Positions 44,736 through 57,353 of a DNA stretch of 64,000 bases are shown here, piece by piece. The translations under genes and the position numbers were made by a program. The notes under the pieces were generated by a model. The model did no database searches, was not told the origin of the DNA, and saw nothing but the letters and a program-made list of their open reading frames with translations. Within the stretch, counting starts at the first letter, position 1. Each line of letters opens with the position of its first letter. The stretch is from Henckelia pumila (taxonomy: Eukaryota; Streptophyta; Magnoliopsida; Lamiales; Gesneriaceae), in contig NC_133121.1 of NCBI RefSeq assembly GCF_033568475.1, positions 198,038,664 through 198,102,663 on the forward strand, written 5' to 3'.

Positions 44736-45742
44736 AATTTATATTTGAAATTTATATTTTTGATAAATTGAGTTATCATTTATTCTTAAAATAATCTATA
44801 ATTGACTTGATATAATTAAAATTTTAAAAAATGATTTTTGAGATAATTAACTTGTTTAGTTTTAGGTTTTGATCCATTAAGTTTTCGAATTGTATTTTTC
44901 AAACATTAACTTTTTATTGTTTGTTATTTTTGTCCAATTGTTGACATAAAAGTCAACATATTTTTATGTCTCATGTTAGCATTTTTTCACATAATGTCAG
45001 AATTTTTAGGTGTCACGTCAGCAATTGGACGAAGATAACCAAAAATTAAAAGTCAGTATATCAAAATCTAAAATTGAACAAATTAGTAAAGAAAAAACTA
45101 TTTTTCTCAAGATTATAATAAAAAAGAAAAATTCTTTTTCGTATTTAATCTCGAGCTAAACCAACTTAAGTTTGTAAAGCTTTTAGCTTGACCTATGACG
45201 TTTTGTCATACTTTTCGCTTTTTAAAATTTTTCATCTTGATTATTGTTTATCTAGTTTTATTTTTATATTATTTGATCTGCGTTTTATATTTTATTATAA
45301 TATTTTGTATTCTAAACCGTCTGAAAATGCTAAAATCGTAAACATAGTTCTACATTTAAAACGGCAATTTTTTTTGAGAAAAAAAAAAAACAAACAAACC
45401 GAAGGAATATGAAATTTTAGTTTGAAATTTTTTTGGAAAACCGCAAAATCGACCACAATCTCCCCTAATTTAAATACAATTCCACATAATTGTAAAATAT
45501 ATGCAGATGCAGGTATATGCTCACAAATTTTAAAAAATATTTCATTTAGTGAATTGGTAACGTTGTTCACAAATATTTCTGAATATGAATAAAAATATTT
45601 CGAAATACAAATTGCATAAATATAATTTTGAGCTAGAATATTAATATTTTTTGAAAAAACATTATAATTTTATTAAGAAATTCAATAACTAGAGTTTGAA
45701 GCATTGCAGAATCTCAAGATTAGAATTCGTACAATAAACAGA

Positions 45743-45794
<52 letters not shown>

Positions 45795-46020
45795 TATATT
45801 AATAAAACATTCTTTTCTCAATTACAGCATAAAATTTAAAATTGTTTTCTCTTTATATATTATAGTTCTAATTATTAGTTTTATTTTATTTTCCTTGCAC
45901 AATTATTTCAGAATTAAACGGCATTGCAACTTCTTGGATGACGTTTCATTATAATTCAATATAACAATTAATGGTATGCATTGAAAAATCACAATATTTA
46001 TTCTAAAATTGAAAATATTA
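44736..46020. other. AT-rich spacer with (TA)n tract
   Basis: No gene supported. A (TA)n microsatellite of about 43 bp occupies 45749-45791. Short frames here (for example 45188-45412) are AT-driven. Confidence 0.5.
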
Positions 46021-47219
46021 TGTTGGGATTTTAAGTTTCGATGTTTTTAAGTTTGCTTGTCAATCGCATTGCTAAATTGAACTTGGCGTTTGTAATCGCT
46101 CGAAATACTAAACTGCTCGCATCGCTGGAATAGAGTGGCTAAGTAAACTGCTTGCACACTCAACTGCTAAGATATATCAGTTTACCTACCGAGAATCAGT
46201 TTACAATCAGTTTACATATCGAGACTAAGTACTCAGTTTCTGAATTGCTATTATATTCAACTACTCTCAATTTACCTCTCTACCACTAAACTGTCATCAT
46301 CAGAAAACTGAAGCATGCACAATCAGTTTAATGAACACTCAGAGAATATTCAAATTGACACTCAGTTTACCTCAACGGACGTACACTGACATTTCTGCAA
46401 TGACCGCCACATATTCGGAATGTACCTTTTTCAAAGAATGTTGACATGACATATACAAACAGTGCAAAGGGAAAAATGTGAAGATTTCAGAGAATATTTA
46501 GATTTATAATGGTTGGCACCCAGGCCTTATAAATAGGCACTTAGATCAGTTGAGGAAAGCTTTCTTGAACTCTCTAGCTCTCGCATTTTCTAAGCAACTT
46601 TCAAAGTCTTTCAAGCTAATCTGATCAAGAAACTCGAAGCACACATTCTCAGATTTTATTCTATCATTAAAGGATCAATTTGTGCATTTGTAATCGGGTT
46701 GAAATCTTGTTGTATTACATTCAGTCGAGGACGGTATTTTGTGTTGTTCTTACTAAGAGTTTTGAGATAGGCGATTTTGTGTAAGTCCTAGTCTTGGAGT
46801 GAGTTTTGCAAGTTGTTGTAATATTCAAAGTCTTCTAGTGTTATCCTTCCGATGAGAAAGAAGAGGTGATGTAGAAGTTTTGAAATCTTCCAGCATCCAA
46901 AAACATTTGACTGTGTCTTTCTTTTAGTTTACCTCATTCATTCAGTTTCGCATTCTGTTGTTATACTCATTGTTCAGAATCTGTTTGTTGGCATTTTTCC
47001 AAACACTGTATATATATATGATCACTTCATACGTAATATTTTTATATGTTACAAAAAAAAATTTATATTGACCTTAAGTTAGCCTAGGGCCTCCAATTTT
47101 CTGAAGATGGCCCTGAGAACGTAAGAAGTCAGTCGCTAACCCGATTGACTTCTAATATTTGATAGTTGAAAATTTTTTGAAGAGTATTCACCCCTCCTCT
47201 ACACTAACCGATCCTATCA
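46021..47219 (+). mobile_element. Solo Ty1/copia-type LTR
   Basis: Starts TGTTGGGATTTTAAG and ends TATTCACCCCTCCTCTACAC...CCTATCA, the usual copia LTR 3' phrase. Flanked by TATTA / TATTC (near-perfect 5-bp duplication). U3 (46085-46370) contains about ten ATCAGTTTACC / GTAAACTG words. A TATA box CTTATAAATAGG lies near 46528. Confidence 0.78.
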
Positions 47220-47375
47220 TATTCCAAATCTTATGAAGTTTTTAAAATTTTGGTTTAAGTGAGCTCATTAACAATAGAGAAAATAGAAGGCAATAAATTT
47301 GAAAAGAAAAATGAAGAATTAACTAATGTGCATATAGTTTTTGAAGGGAAGAAAGAGTTTTTGCATTGGTTAAAT

Positions 47376-47862
47376 CAATATTTTTATAATCGCACCAGTG
47401 ATCGAACCGGTTTACCTTGAAAAAATAATCCAACTGGTCGGACCGTTTTAACCGAACGGTCGGGCTGAATCATTTTTATAATATAATTAATAAATATTTT
47501 AAATTTTAAAAACCTAAAAGATGTATATAAATAGACAAAAAATATATATTTTATCATAGTTTGAAATTAATAACTACATAAATATATTCAAAATATTAAT
47601 TATAGTTATATATATATATTTTTTAAAATAAATAAATAAATTAAAAAACTCTAATATTATTAAAATAATATTTTTGACGAAATACAAATTCCAAATAATC
47701 ATGTATATATATAATAAAATATTAAATTAAGGTTTTAAATTAAAAAAACTAATTTTTCAAAAAAAAATAAAAAAATTCGAAAAACCGATTCTTGGCTGAT
47801 TCTTGACCGGTTTTTGACTGGTTCTGAACGGTTCAACGTTTAAAACCATATTGGAAAACATG
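47376..47862. mobile_element. hAT-type MITE
   Basis: 487 bp bounded by the 8-bp direct repeat GGTTAAAT (47368-47375, 47863-47870). Ends CAATATTTTTATAATCG and, reverse-complemented, CATGTTTTCCAATATGG are weak inverted repeats. Subterminal ACCGGTTT/AACCGGTC/CGGTTCAACG motifs in both orientations frame an AT-rich core. Confidence 0.6.
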
Positions 47863-48357
47863 GGTTAAATATTTTAAAGTTCACCCGGATCTTTGAGTTT
47901 AATTAATTAAAGAGAAATTTTGAGATTTCGTAGTTACAATTTATGCTTTAATTCTTTTATTTTAATAAATTTCATGAAACCATTAAAAAAGTTTATTGAA
48001 ATTTTGAATATCTCAGAAAATCATAAACTCAACAAAGGTGTCCCTAGAGTGAATTAAAGAGGAAGACCATTCGTTTAGAATACATCATTGCAATCAAATT
48101 GTATTTAACAAACGCATGAGCATACATGGGATATTTTCGTGCTGGAAAGACTCCATCAAACAGTGAAACATATCAAAAGCTGGAAAGACACTTTTGTTCT
48201 ATACATTCGTCACAAACTTAATACCTGAATGCAACTTGGCACTTCAAACTCAGATGTGTTGAAAGAATTTGTTTAGACGAATATCATTCACGAGTCATGA
48301 TCAAGAAACATATTGCGAGCACACAAAGGAAAAGGCACAACAAGGTTTAAGCCTTGA

Positions 48358-51300
48358 TCAGAATGAAACCACCGAATTGAAATGGGTTGAAGATTGCAAA
48401 TGTGACAGAGCAGTATCAGATTCTTCGGTGTCACTAAAATCAGGTACTGGTGTCCCACTGATGGGCTTCCTGCAGAATAAAGCGTTGCAAGATTAGTCGA
48501 ATAGTTTATGATGTGATATATATATATACAAGGAAAGAACACGTGCTATTCAAGTGAAAATTTTATAATTAGATATATGTTTATTAATATCTAATACATA
48601 ATAGAGAAGAGATATTTTATTGACAATAAAATATTAATTAACACACAGTATGATTAATTAATGGTGGGTAATAAGATAGAAAATGAACGGTACAAAAGTA
48701 AATGCACAATTCAAAGGGATCTTCAACTAAGAATAATCTACGGATGTAAATTACATAGATCTCCTTAAGCTTCAACACATTTATTAAAACCCCAAGGTGG
48801 AGGGGTAATTCGCAGTCTAGGCAGTTGAGCCACTAATTATTATGAGTTGAGGCACACTAAAGCATGTTATACCCTATACTATAGATACATAAAAGAAATG
48901 TACCCCACATTACTCTTAAAAAACAATTAAACAACAATAAAAGCAAAAATGATTAAAAAAACAACAGGTGTAGTTGCTCCTCGCTCTGCTTTGAGCCAAG
49001 TTGCGGCATGTGTGAATATTTAATGGTCATGCTTCAACCTTTGGTCTCTTACTATCTTTCTTTAGGTGCATATATATATAGACGTGAATAAGAAAAGTGG
49101 CATTATAGTCAGGTCTAGATTATTAATTGATTTTAGAATCTAATCACGCAAATGGAGCTAGCTTCATTGAGGAGTAAACAAAAACTAATGATCTTACACG
49201 AAATCAGGAGGCAGTGAGTTCACTAAAAACATCCATTGATTCACAACCAGAGAGGAGCACAAAATAAAAGATGTAAATTATTCGAGAAGCGTCTATTGAC
49301 AAAATTTTCAGCACAAGTTCCTTTAAAAGAAGCCTCGACAGTCAATGGACCAGAAACATGGTATACCTTGATATAAAAGTTTCTTCAGATAGTGCCTTTT
49401 CCAGTCTCTCTTCGAATGGTGTTGCATGCCAGCTAACCTTTTGATCCTATGCAGATTGACGTTCAATAGTTTCAGTATGTGCATCTAAAAGTATAAAACT
49501 ATACATAAAAAAGGGCCGAAAGGAAATAAAAGAAGAAAACAAAAGGTGAATAATGAATATGAAAGTAGAACTAGCCTCTTTGTATTTGTTAGTTGAATTT
49601 GGAATTCCATTCCCATCCCACCATTTAGGTGAAATACGAGATGTTTCATCATCATTCCAATGGGAAGCTACCATACCAAGAATAGGTCTATCACCGGAAG
49701 CTTTCCGACAAAAAACATTTTCACCTGATAATGAACCAGATAATGTCTTGTTGTCATCTTGCTTGGATGAGGGTGGTTTGGAGCAAGAACCCAAGCTTGC
49801 TTCATCGTTCATTTCTTTTTCAACTGTAACATCCTTCATTGACATGTCTAACATTGAGACTGACACTGGGGTTGCTTCACCATTTAGGTTGTGCGATCCA
49901 ATCAGGTAATTGGAATCTGAACGTTCATCCTTATATTCCTCCCACTGGCAGAGACTCTCGACTGGGTTCGATACAGGGTACACAAACTGAGACCTGACCC
50001 TGGTAGTTTTTCCATGAGCCAAATTGTCCAAGTATCCGGGGAATACAGTTCCAGGTGTCTGCATTTCATCCATTAGTTTCAGTGGTGTTGGATTTATTGA
50101 TGGCTTGGACAAACTAAAATATCCAGCTGACCCTGATCCTTTTGAGTGTTGACTAGCACTTTCAGATGTAGACCCTTTCGAAGAATATGGAGACCTATCA
50201 GATTCACATTCAAAACGAACAGATTTGTTTTTTAACTGTGCACTTGGAGCTAAGGCCCCTGGTGAAACCAATGAAGCTTCAGAATCGTTATGCTGTTCAT
50301 CATTGGATGTAAGAACATTCTGAAGATCACTGCAGGTAGACTGCCTTCTGGTAAGCCCATCAGTCAAGCAGCTACAGAAAACAAATAATGCAGTGTTTAA
50401 TTTGTATAGACTTTTGACAATGCCAAATCTAAAAATGTCAGAAATAAAAAGCCATATCTATCATGGTTAGCAAAATGAGAAGTATCTGAAGTACATAAGC
50501 AAGAGGACGAAGGTAGTTGCTGGCACAACTTCTTCCTCGATCTAAAGCTTGAATTCTATTTCACCTAAAATTCCAGTCAGTAAAAATTTGGAACGAGAAG
50601 AAAGTCATAACTAGTGGTGTCCCGTCACAAATACGAGACATTTTACTTCAAACATCAGCTTCTCAATGGTTTCAAAGCCACCTGCAGAAGTTTAAGATAT
50701 ACCTGGTGGGAGTATCCTCAACAGATTCTGTTATCCCTTCTTCACAAATTTTAACAGGTTGTGGAGAGTCAACAGGTGGCTTCCCTAGATTCAGTTTCTC
50801 AATAGAAGCATTGGGAAGCCATGAATTGAAATTCAAATATTTTTGTTCATCATTTTGTGAGGATATATCCACCCATCTTTCTGAGGCTTTTCGGATTTCG
50901 ATGGGAGTTTCAGCTATTGTTCCACAAGCCTTGAGGTACTTGGCCTGCAATACAGCATCATGGAACCTTAGCATTTTAAAATACATGACATTATCCCATT
51001 TGACTAAATTTTATGAGTAAACAAGGATAATAGATCTGGATAGCATTCTTTTCACATATTCAAAAACATACACCTCGATATATTAATTTACTCATTATTA
51101 AATATTACAATCTCAAAGAATGGGACATAAGGCACCAAAAAACAGTGATAAAAATCAGTTTTAATCACCCACGCAATGAACAGATCCATATACCTTTGAA
51201 TATAGAATTAAATAAAGTGAGACTTCTGATGACTAGGATAGGATTGAAGCAAATATGCTCACCAGATATTAACAAGAAAAACCAAGCGCAGACGAGATCA

Positions 51301-51949
51301 TCATCCATTTGTTATAGGCAGAGAAGACATTATTATTTACTGATTAACCGAATCAGATTTTTTAACAAGCTAACCGAAATTCAAAGTTCACAAGAAGTGG
51401 CCAAGATTTTCAAGAATCAAACAGACAGACCTGTTCCTTGAGCTCCAGGAAATCAACTTCCTCATTTTGTGAATCCAGACCTCCCTCTTCCTTTCCAAGT
51501 GAATCGTCTTTTACATTGAGAACCGAAACCGATTCAAAACAAAAAGCACTCCATCAATCCAAATCCACATATAGCATATCACTAACTCCATTCCCCAAAT
51601 AAATCCACTCGATTTTCACTAACCGATGCCCACAAACAAAAACCCATATAATATAATCACTAAAAATTTCAAAAACGAATTACCATCAGAAACCAAAAGG
51701 GATGACAGAGATTTCTTATTCCGGGACACCAAAGGCTCCTGTTTCCAAACAGAACAATATTTCGCACTTATTCGTCAAAATCAAACAGACAAAAACCCTA
51801 AAATTCATAAGAATCCAATCAAAATTTCCAAAAATAAAGAAATAAATAAATTGTTTAAACAAAATCATGGGATTTTTAGATCTTACAGGCGGCGCAACGA
51901 ATCGAGGTTGAGAATCTTTAACACCGAAACATCCAAAAAAACATCCCAT
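48358..51949 (-). CDS. JASON-like protein
   Basis: Spliced minus-strand gene of about 455 residues. Exons: 51949-51887 (MGCFFGCFGVKDSQPRFVAP), about 51507-51431, 50944-50703, 50371-49576, 49446-49367, 48469-48358. Hallmarks of the plant JASON family: N-terminal MGCFFGCF, then AKYLKACGTIAETPIEIRKA (exon 3), PILGMVASHWNDDE and ISPKWWDGNGIPNSTNKYKE (exon 4), DQKVSWHATPFEERLEKALS (exon 5), and the C-terminal DTEESDTALSHLQSST ... SVVSF. Arabidopsis JASON controls spindle arrangement in male meiosis II; the role of this paralogue is unknown. Exons 3-6 join in phase only if the exon 4 donor is GC (AG|GCTAGT), giving a GC-AG intron. The exon 1/2 join is unresolved: the visible acceptor gives the wrong phase, so a micro-exon or another acceptor is likely. 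The middle is Ser-rich and low in structure. Confidence 0.88.
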
Positions 51950-52049
51950 CGTCGTTACCACAGCTCTTTGCAGAAACCGAACTGCTGCCACAGCTCCAGC
52001 TACACTTTCGCGCCGCTGCTTCTCAGAAGAGAACCAAGACCATACCATT

Positions 52050-52300
52050 TACGAGTGAATCAATGTCCAAATTGAATGTGAATAATTGATATTCGAATAT
52101 TAAATGAATATGGAGAGAGGTGGGGCGTCACTGCGTTGATGGTTCCATTGGGTTTTGAAATTCGAACGGATGCGTTTCGCACTGTAGAAGAGGGAAAAAT
52201 ATTAATTCAAAATATTTTATTCATTGGGGGCTTACACATTGCAAACTCTGATTGGGCGTGACTTGTGACTCGTGACCTATGTATTGTGTGTGTAAAAAAT
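52050..52300 (-). promoter_or_regulatory. JASON-like upstream region
   Basis: About 250 bp between the gene start and a MITE. No clear TATA box at a standard distance. I see only AT-rich tracts (TTCGAATATTAAATGAATAT). The MITE may limit or contribute to the promoter. Confidence 0.3.
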
Positions 52301-52863
52301 CAATGTTCTAAAAAGCGCTAGCAAGTAGGCGGGCGATGACTCATCGCCTAGCGACTGCCTAGGCAGGGCCTAAGCTGTTTTTCTTTTTAAAACCTAAATA
52401 ATAAATAACTTGGAATATTCAAGAGTTTTAATATAAAATATAATTTTTATATCTTATATTTTTCAGTTTTTGTACGAAACTCTTATAAAATTTTAATAAT
52501 AATAATAATAACAACAACAACAACATAAATATTAATAGATATCAGGACTTTATATGTAATATGAGATTTAATTTTTTGCTTGAATTTCTTTTATGCGCTT
52601 CTTCTTCTTCTTCTTCTTTCTTTTTGTGTTTGTTTCTCGCTTCGTGTTTCTCTTTTAGTTTTTTATTTTTAATTTTTTTAATAAAAAATAGTAACCGCCT
52701 AGACGGATTTCTGCCCGCCTAGGCGGCTTTCTGCCAGGTTGAGCGGTTTGGGAGGAGGGAGATTAGGCGAAAAATGCCTAGAGACATAGTCTAGCAAGAA
52801 AGCGAGGCAGTGGGCAACCGCCTAGCACCTAGGCGAGTTTAGGTGGTGCCTTTTAGAACACTG
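52301..52863. mobile_element. hAT-type MITE (CARTGTTCTAAAA ends)
   Basis: 563 bp. The left end CAATGTTCTAAAAAGCGCTA and the reverse-complemented right end CAGTGTTCTAAAAGGCACCA form the TIR. Flanks TAAAAAAT / AAAAAAAT are a 7/8 match for the target duplication. Subterminal parts repeat CCGCCTAG/CTAGGCGG in both orientations; interior carries (AAT)n/(CAA)n and (CTT)n tracts. Confidence 0.85.
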
Positions 52864-53534
52864 AAAAAAATACATGAATATTATTTTCATATGCCTAGCA
52901 TATTTTGTTTCAAAGAACTTGATTTAGTTATGATATTTTATAATAAAATAATAAATTATTGTCAAATAATTTATCTTAATAAAATTCGTAAATAAATAAA
53001 TAATCCAATGTCTACCTATAGACAAAGATAGAGAAAACCACGATGTCGCTGCTTAGTGCTTAAATAAAAACGACTCCATAGAATCCCAATGGTTTCGAAG
53101 TTTTTTGTACACAAATTTCCAGTTGCTTCATTGAACTTTCTCACGAAATTTTTCCATCTGTTTTTATTAAAATGACTATTTGGCTGATTGACCGATAAAA
53201 TTTTTTTTCTTCACAAAAATCAACAAATTTCAAAGACATAAATGTATTCCACCTTGCAGATGAACTCCATTCACTTTGTTGAATTGTTTTATTTGAATTT
53301 TTACTTGTATTCTTACTCAAAATTGGATTTGACACGACATTTTATTTGTACCATCTTGATTTTCCATTTTCAAACTATAAAAAAAGACAAAGAAAGAAAG
53401 CTCAAGATTATTTATATATCCCTTTACAAATATCAAGAGGGTGTGTATAAAAATGACAGCTCAACTATCGTAAACCATGAAACCACAAAAACAAGGAAGG
53501 ATTTATACGTGGCTTAAAAAGATATTTTTCTTGA
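52864..53534. other. AT-rich spacer
   Basis: No gene supported; short frames lack recognisable motifs. Confidence 0.5.
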
Positions 53535-53713
53535 ATGGAAGAATTCCCATCAACGTTTGGATTTTTTGTAAGCCCACAACTCGTGCTCCAAGGAACCATG
53601 AGCAGAATGGCATCCATTACCATTTCACCGAGCGAAGTGTCATGGAGAAAGATATTGAAGATGGAAAATTTCTTGAGTTTGCAGTTGTTCATGGAAATCT
53701 CTATGGGACAAGT
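53535..53713 (+). pseudogene. Guanylate kinase exon fragment
   Basis: [12 protein letters not shown], a one-base frameshift, then [40 protein letters not shown] and NLYGTS. This is the GMP-binding half of guanylate kinase (plant GK/AGK), missing the P-loop before and the lid after. The frame is cut at 53714 where a gypsy LTR border (TGACC...) begins. A pseudogene exon or captured fragment. Confidence 0.8.
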
Positions 53714-56499
53714 TGACCTGCTAAATCGGTATGATAAAAATCAACTGGAAAGCGTACCAGATCAAGTTATAATATAGTGGACAAAGGTCCAGATGTCGAA
53801 CCCACAGAGACTGTATAAATATGAATACCAAAATATATTTATTCCTACTTAATCTAGACAAATTAATAAGAGTGATTTCAGGATTTTAAACTAAGAAATT
53901 AAATTATAAATAAAATTTAACTCAAAACACAGCAGAAATTTTTAATTAAAATTTAATTTGGGAAAAATTCGATCAAGAACTCACGTAGGTACCAGACAAT
54001 TCATGTAACAAGCAGTCGATTTAAGACATCAGACTTAATCTTAATTCACGGGAATTTTTCTAAATTATTCAAAGGACTATTTCTAAAACAATAAAACCTA
54101 TTCAAATATTGATGGAATCTTTCGTAACTCTAATCAAATTTGAATGCATGACGAACTGTGAAAATTCAGTTTACACCCAAACCGCATAATGAAACCAAAT
54201 TCTATTTGTAGTTGGTTTTACAATATGTTGAATATCGAAGTGATCAAAATCGAAATCTCCTTTGTCGAATTGGAATCAATTAACATGCAAGCAAATAACT
54301 GGCCAGAAAATTCACAAGACAAATATAAATTCGATAATCAATAAAAGAAAATCTAGTCTGAAAATCTCAAATAAACAAATCAAGTTTTCTACATAAATTG
54401 TCTGGCCCAATCACGTGGCCTTGATCGAAAAAAAAAACTACTCAATAAATAAATTCATGATTTAAACAAGGTTTTTAATCATGAATAATCAAAAGAAAAT
54501 AAGAAAAGAAGAAGAAATCTTCTCCCAAGCAGTAGCCACCTTCTCCCGTTCTCTGCGTCTGAAAATCTGGAACCCTTCAAGAATATTCAAATATCCTATT
54601 TATAGTGTTTGGATCCCATAATAATTAATTTCCTTAGGAAACAAGGAAATTCCAAATTTTCTGACTCCGCGACACGCGCGCGCGCGCGTGAAAGAGGTCT
54701 CGCGCGCGCGCAGTTCTTCAAAACAGTGTACTCTCGCCTCCTCTCGCACGTGCGTGAGACAGGAGCTCGCCCGCGCACGACCTTTACTCGAACCTACTGG
54801 ATTTCTCTTCTGGGCTCGCGCGCGAAGTGGATCTCGCTCGCGCGCGAGATTTATTTTCTTCATTTGCTCGAGAAACCGAGTTTTGTGTAAATTTCTTACA
54901 AAAATACCGAGGAGAGTGAAATACACACGCATGCATAAATAATAAATAAAATACACAAAGACACAATGAATGAATGCAAAATAAGCATAAAATCATCACA
55001 AAAATATGCATACAAAATGCACTTATCAACACCCTCATACTTAAACCTTGCTCGCCCTCGAGCAAGACATGCAAAAACAATATGCACACAAAAACATAAG
55101 TAAGGACGATTCATGAGAGTGCACAGCCTCCGAGAAGTTCAATCACAAAAACAAAATCAACACGCTCTCAACTTTACATAATACACCTTCGGTTTAACGT
55201 GAACGTGTGTGTGTGAACTGTCATTCCAGTTTCATACAACTTAGACTGAATTCGTTTGAAAACTGCTTAGCAACCTATGACAAATCAGTGCAAGTTTCAC
55301 TCTTCAAATGTCCATTCCTTCCAACGACCTCTAAACAAAATCCCACCTCCCTTGAGATAATGAATTACATACCTCCGGATTTTGCACCCGGTATTGCTTT
55401 AGCCCCAATAATTATCCGCTGACTTAGCTACAATTGGCTAGGATACAAAAATTTATTTATTTTCTAATCCCCTCATCTATAGCCCGGATGGAGCATCAAC
55501 CCCATTTAATCCGCATACTTAGCCATGAATTTAATCTTTTAGGACTTCAATCCTTTCAAGGCCCGGATGGAGTTGTAAAAAAAATTTCTTTTTTTTTAAG
55601 GTGCGCCCAAGATCATAAGTGTAAACTAGAGCCTCATCAAAATTCATAGAACACATTCAAGATCCACAAACCACCTATTGTCATGCAATGGTCAAATAGA
55701 CAGAAACTTCATCAAATCTTTCGTTACAATCCACTGGTCTAACACAAGTGCTTATAAATATTCACGGTTCAACCTACAATTTTTCATTTCCAGTTAAGAG
55801 CAAATTTTTTCAAATGAACTTCATCATCATTGGCTATTATGACTCATCCTACTCATGAAAGACAAAACAAACAACAACAAAATAGACTTTATGCAAACAA
55901 ACACAAAACATTACTAATGCAACAAAAACACAACAACCAATGCAATAAACTAGTCTTCCCCCCCCCCCTCCCCCCCATACTTATCCAAAGCATTGCCCTC
56001 AATGCTTCAGAACAATGAACATAATGCATACAAACACACAAATGCAAAGACGAACAAAAACACAATGAAAACAAAAATAAAACTCCCCTGGTTTTTAATT
56101 CATCCTCTTCCTCCTGGACGGTATCCGTTGGGTAAGGTAGCATCAGTCTAGATATATTGGCAGGCATGATCAACTGGCATGGGAAAGAAACAAAAATAAA
56201 ATATGGTATAAAAATAAAAAATAAAATTACGCAAAAAGAAACTAAAAAGCAAAATAAAAAGCACTGGGTTGCCTCCCAGTCAGCGCTAAATTTATAGTCT
56301 ATAGCCCGACTATATTTCTCTCTTGAGTGGCGACATTCAAGGTGGCTTATGAACCGTATTGGAAAAATTCAGCCCAGTCCTGCAACTGCATGCTTCAACT
56401 CTATAGAAATTTTTCAATGGACTAATTCATGCGGAAAGCTGAACCTGCAGACATTCATCACCATAGTCATGAATCACATCGATAAATTTGACAGCAGAG
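53714..56499 (-). mobile_element. Ty3/gypsy (Athila/Tat-like) LTR and 3' remnant
   Basis: Begins TGACCTGCTAAATCGG at 53714. Phrases such as GATGTCGAACCCACAGAGAC (53793 on), CACCCTCATACTTAAACCTTG (55029 on) and GGGTTGCCTCCCAGTCAGCG (56266 on) are typical of Athila/Tat-type gypsy LTR and internal regions. The reversed TATA box at about 54597 suggests a minus-strand LTR. No RT, RNase H or integrase is visible. Exact LTR limits are uncertain. The poly-C tract 55958-55976 (C11-T-C7) is in this segment. Confidence 0.55.
54594..54860 (-). repeat. CpG-rich word array next to LTR TATA box
   Basis: Reversed TATA (CCTATTTATAGTG, about 54595) with, upstream on the minus strand (54670-54852), repeated TCTCGCGCGCGCG / CGCGCGCGAG words, CACGTGCGTGAG and GCGCGCGAAG. 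About 75 CpG-dense bases in an otherwise AT-rich region. Confidence 0.7.
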
Positions 56500-57330
56500 C
56501 AAGATTTTAAAGTTGGGTCTTAGTAGCCGACTTAAGCATATTAAAAATCACTTGCTCATCATTCATTCTCAACACTAACTCTCCTTTTTCCACATCAATT
56601 AAGGCCCTACTAGCAGCAAGAAAAGGACTTCCTAGAATCAGCGGAATCTCACAATCCTCATCCATGTCAAGAATAACAAAATCTACAGGATAAATAAAAT
56701 TCTCTATCTTGACTAGGACATTCTCTACTACTCCTCTCGAGTATTTAATAAATCCATCAACAAATTTGAGAGAGATAGCAGCAGGTTCAATATTGCATTA
56801 CACAATTTCTTAGCAAGTACATGAGGCATCAGATTTATGCTCGACCCTAAATCACACAAAACATTTGTAAGTGACAAACTTCCAATTTGGCAGGGTATAG
56901 AAAAACTCCCTGGATCCTGAGATTTTGGTGGAAGCTTCTTTTTCAGCACTACAGAGCACTGATTCAGTGTAACCTGCGTAAGATCATTCAGCTTCTTTTT
57001 GTTCCTCAGGAAATCCTTCAGAAATCTTGCATAATTCGGCATCTGAGCTAATGCATCTGCAAAAGGTATGTTAATATGTAGTTTCTTGAAAATTTCAAGA
57101 AACTTTTTAAATTGAGAATCAAACAATAATTGCTTATCTCTTTGGGGGAAAGGTAAGGTAGAAATATCAACATTATCATCGACTTCAAATTTTGAAGTCT
57201 TACCTTTCTTACACGCCTTTGAGGAATTTTCAGCACGCATATCCTCTTTAGACTCTAAACTTTTCGGCTCTTCCATCATCTTTTCTTTGTCCATTTGCTG
57301 CTCCTCAGACTGTGCTCGATTTACGACCAT
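56500..57330 (-). pseudogene. Athila/Tat-like Gag-protease fragment
   Basis: Minus strand: FPQRDKQLLFDSQFKKFLEI, FKKLHINIPFADALAQMPNY, ARFLKDFLRNKKKL, DPGSFSIPCQIGSLSLTNVL, CDLGSSINLMPHVLAKKL. The Asp of CDLG is the retropepsin-type active site. A frameshift near 56800 moves the frame, after which SRGVVENVLVKIENFIYPVD, FVILDMDEDCEIPLILGSPF and LVLRMNDEQVIFNMLKSAT continue to about 56500. Typical of Athila/Tat gypsy polyproteins. It abuts a plus-strand chromovirus fragment at about 57339. Confidence 0.82.
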
Positions 57331-57353
57331 GATAGCATTATGAGATTCATGGA

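Noticed and set aside
54600..55089. Arg/Ala-rich open frames in both strands near 54.7 kb, or a CpG island promoter
   Set aside because: They come from the CGCGCG word array of an LTR; no host gene starts here.
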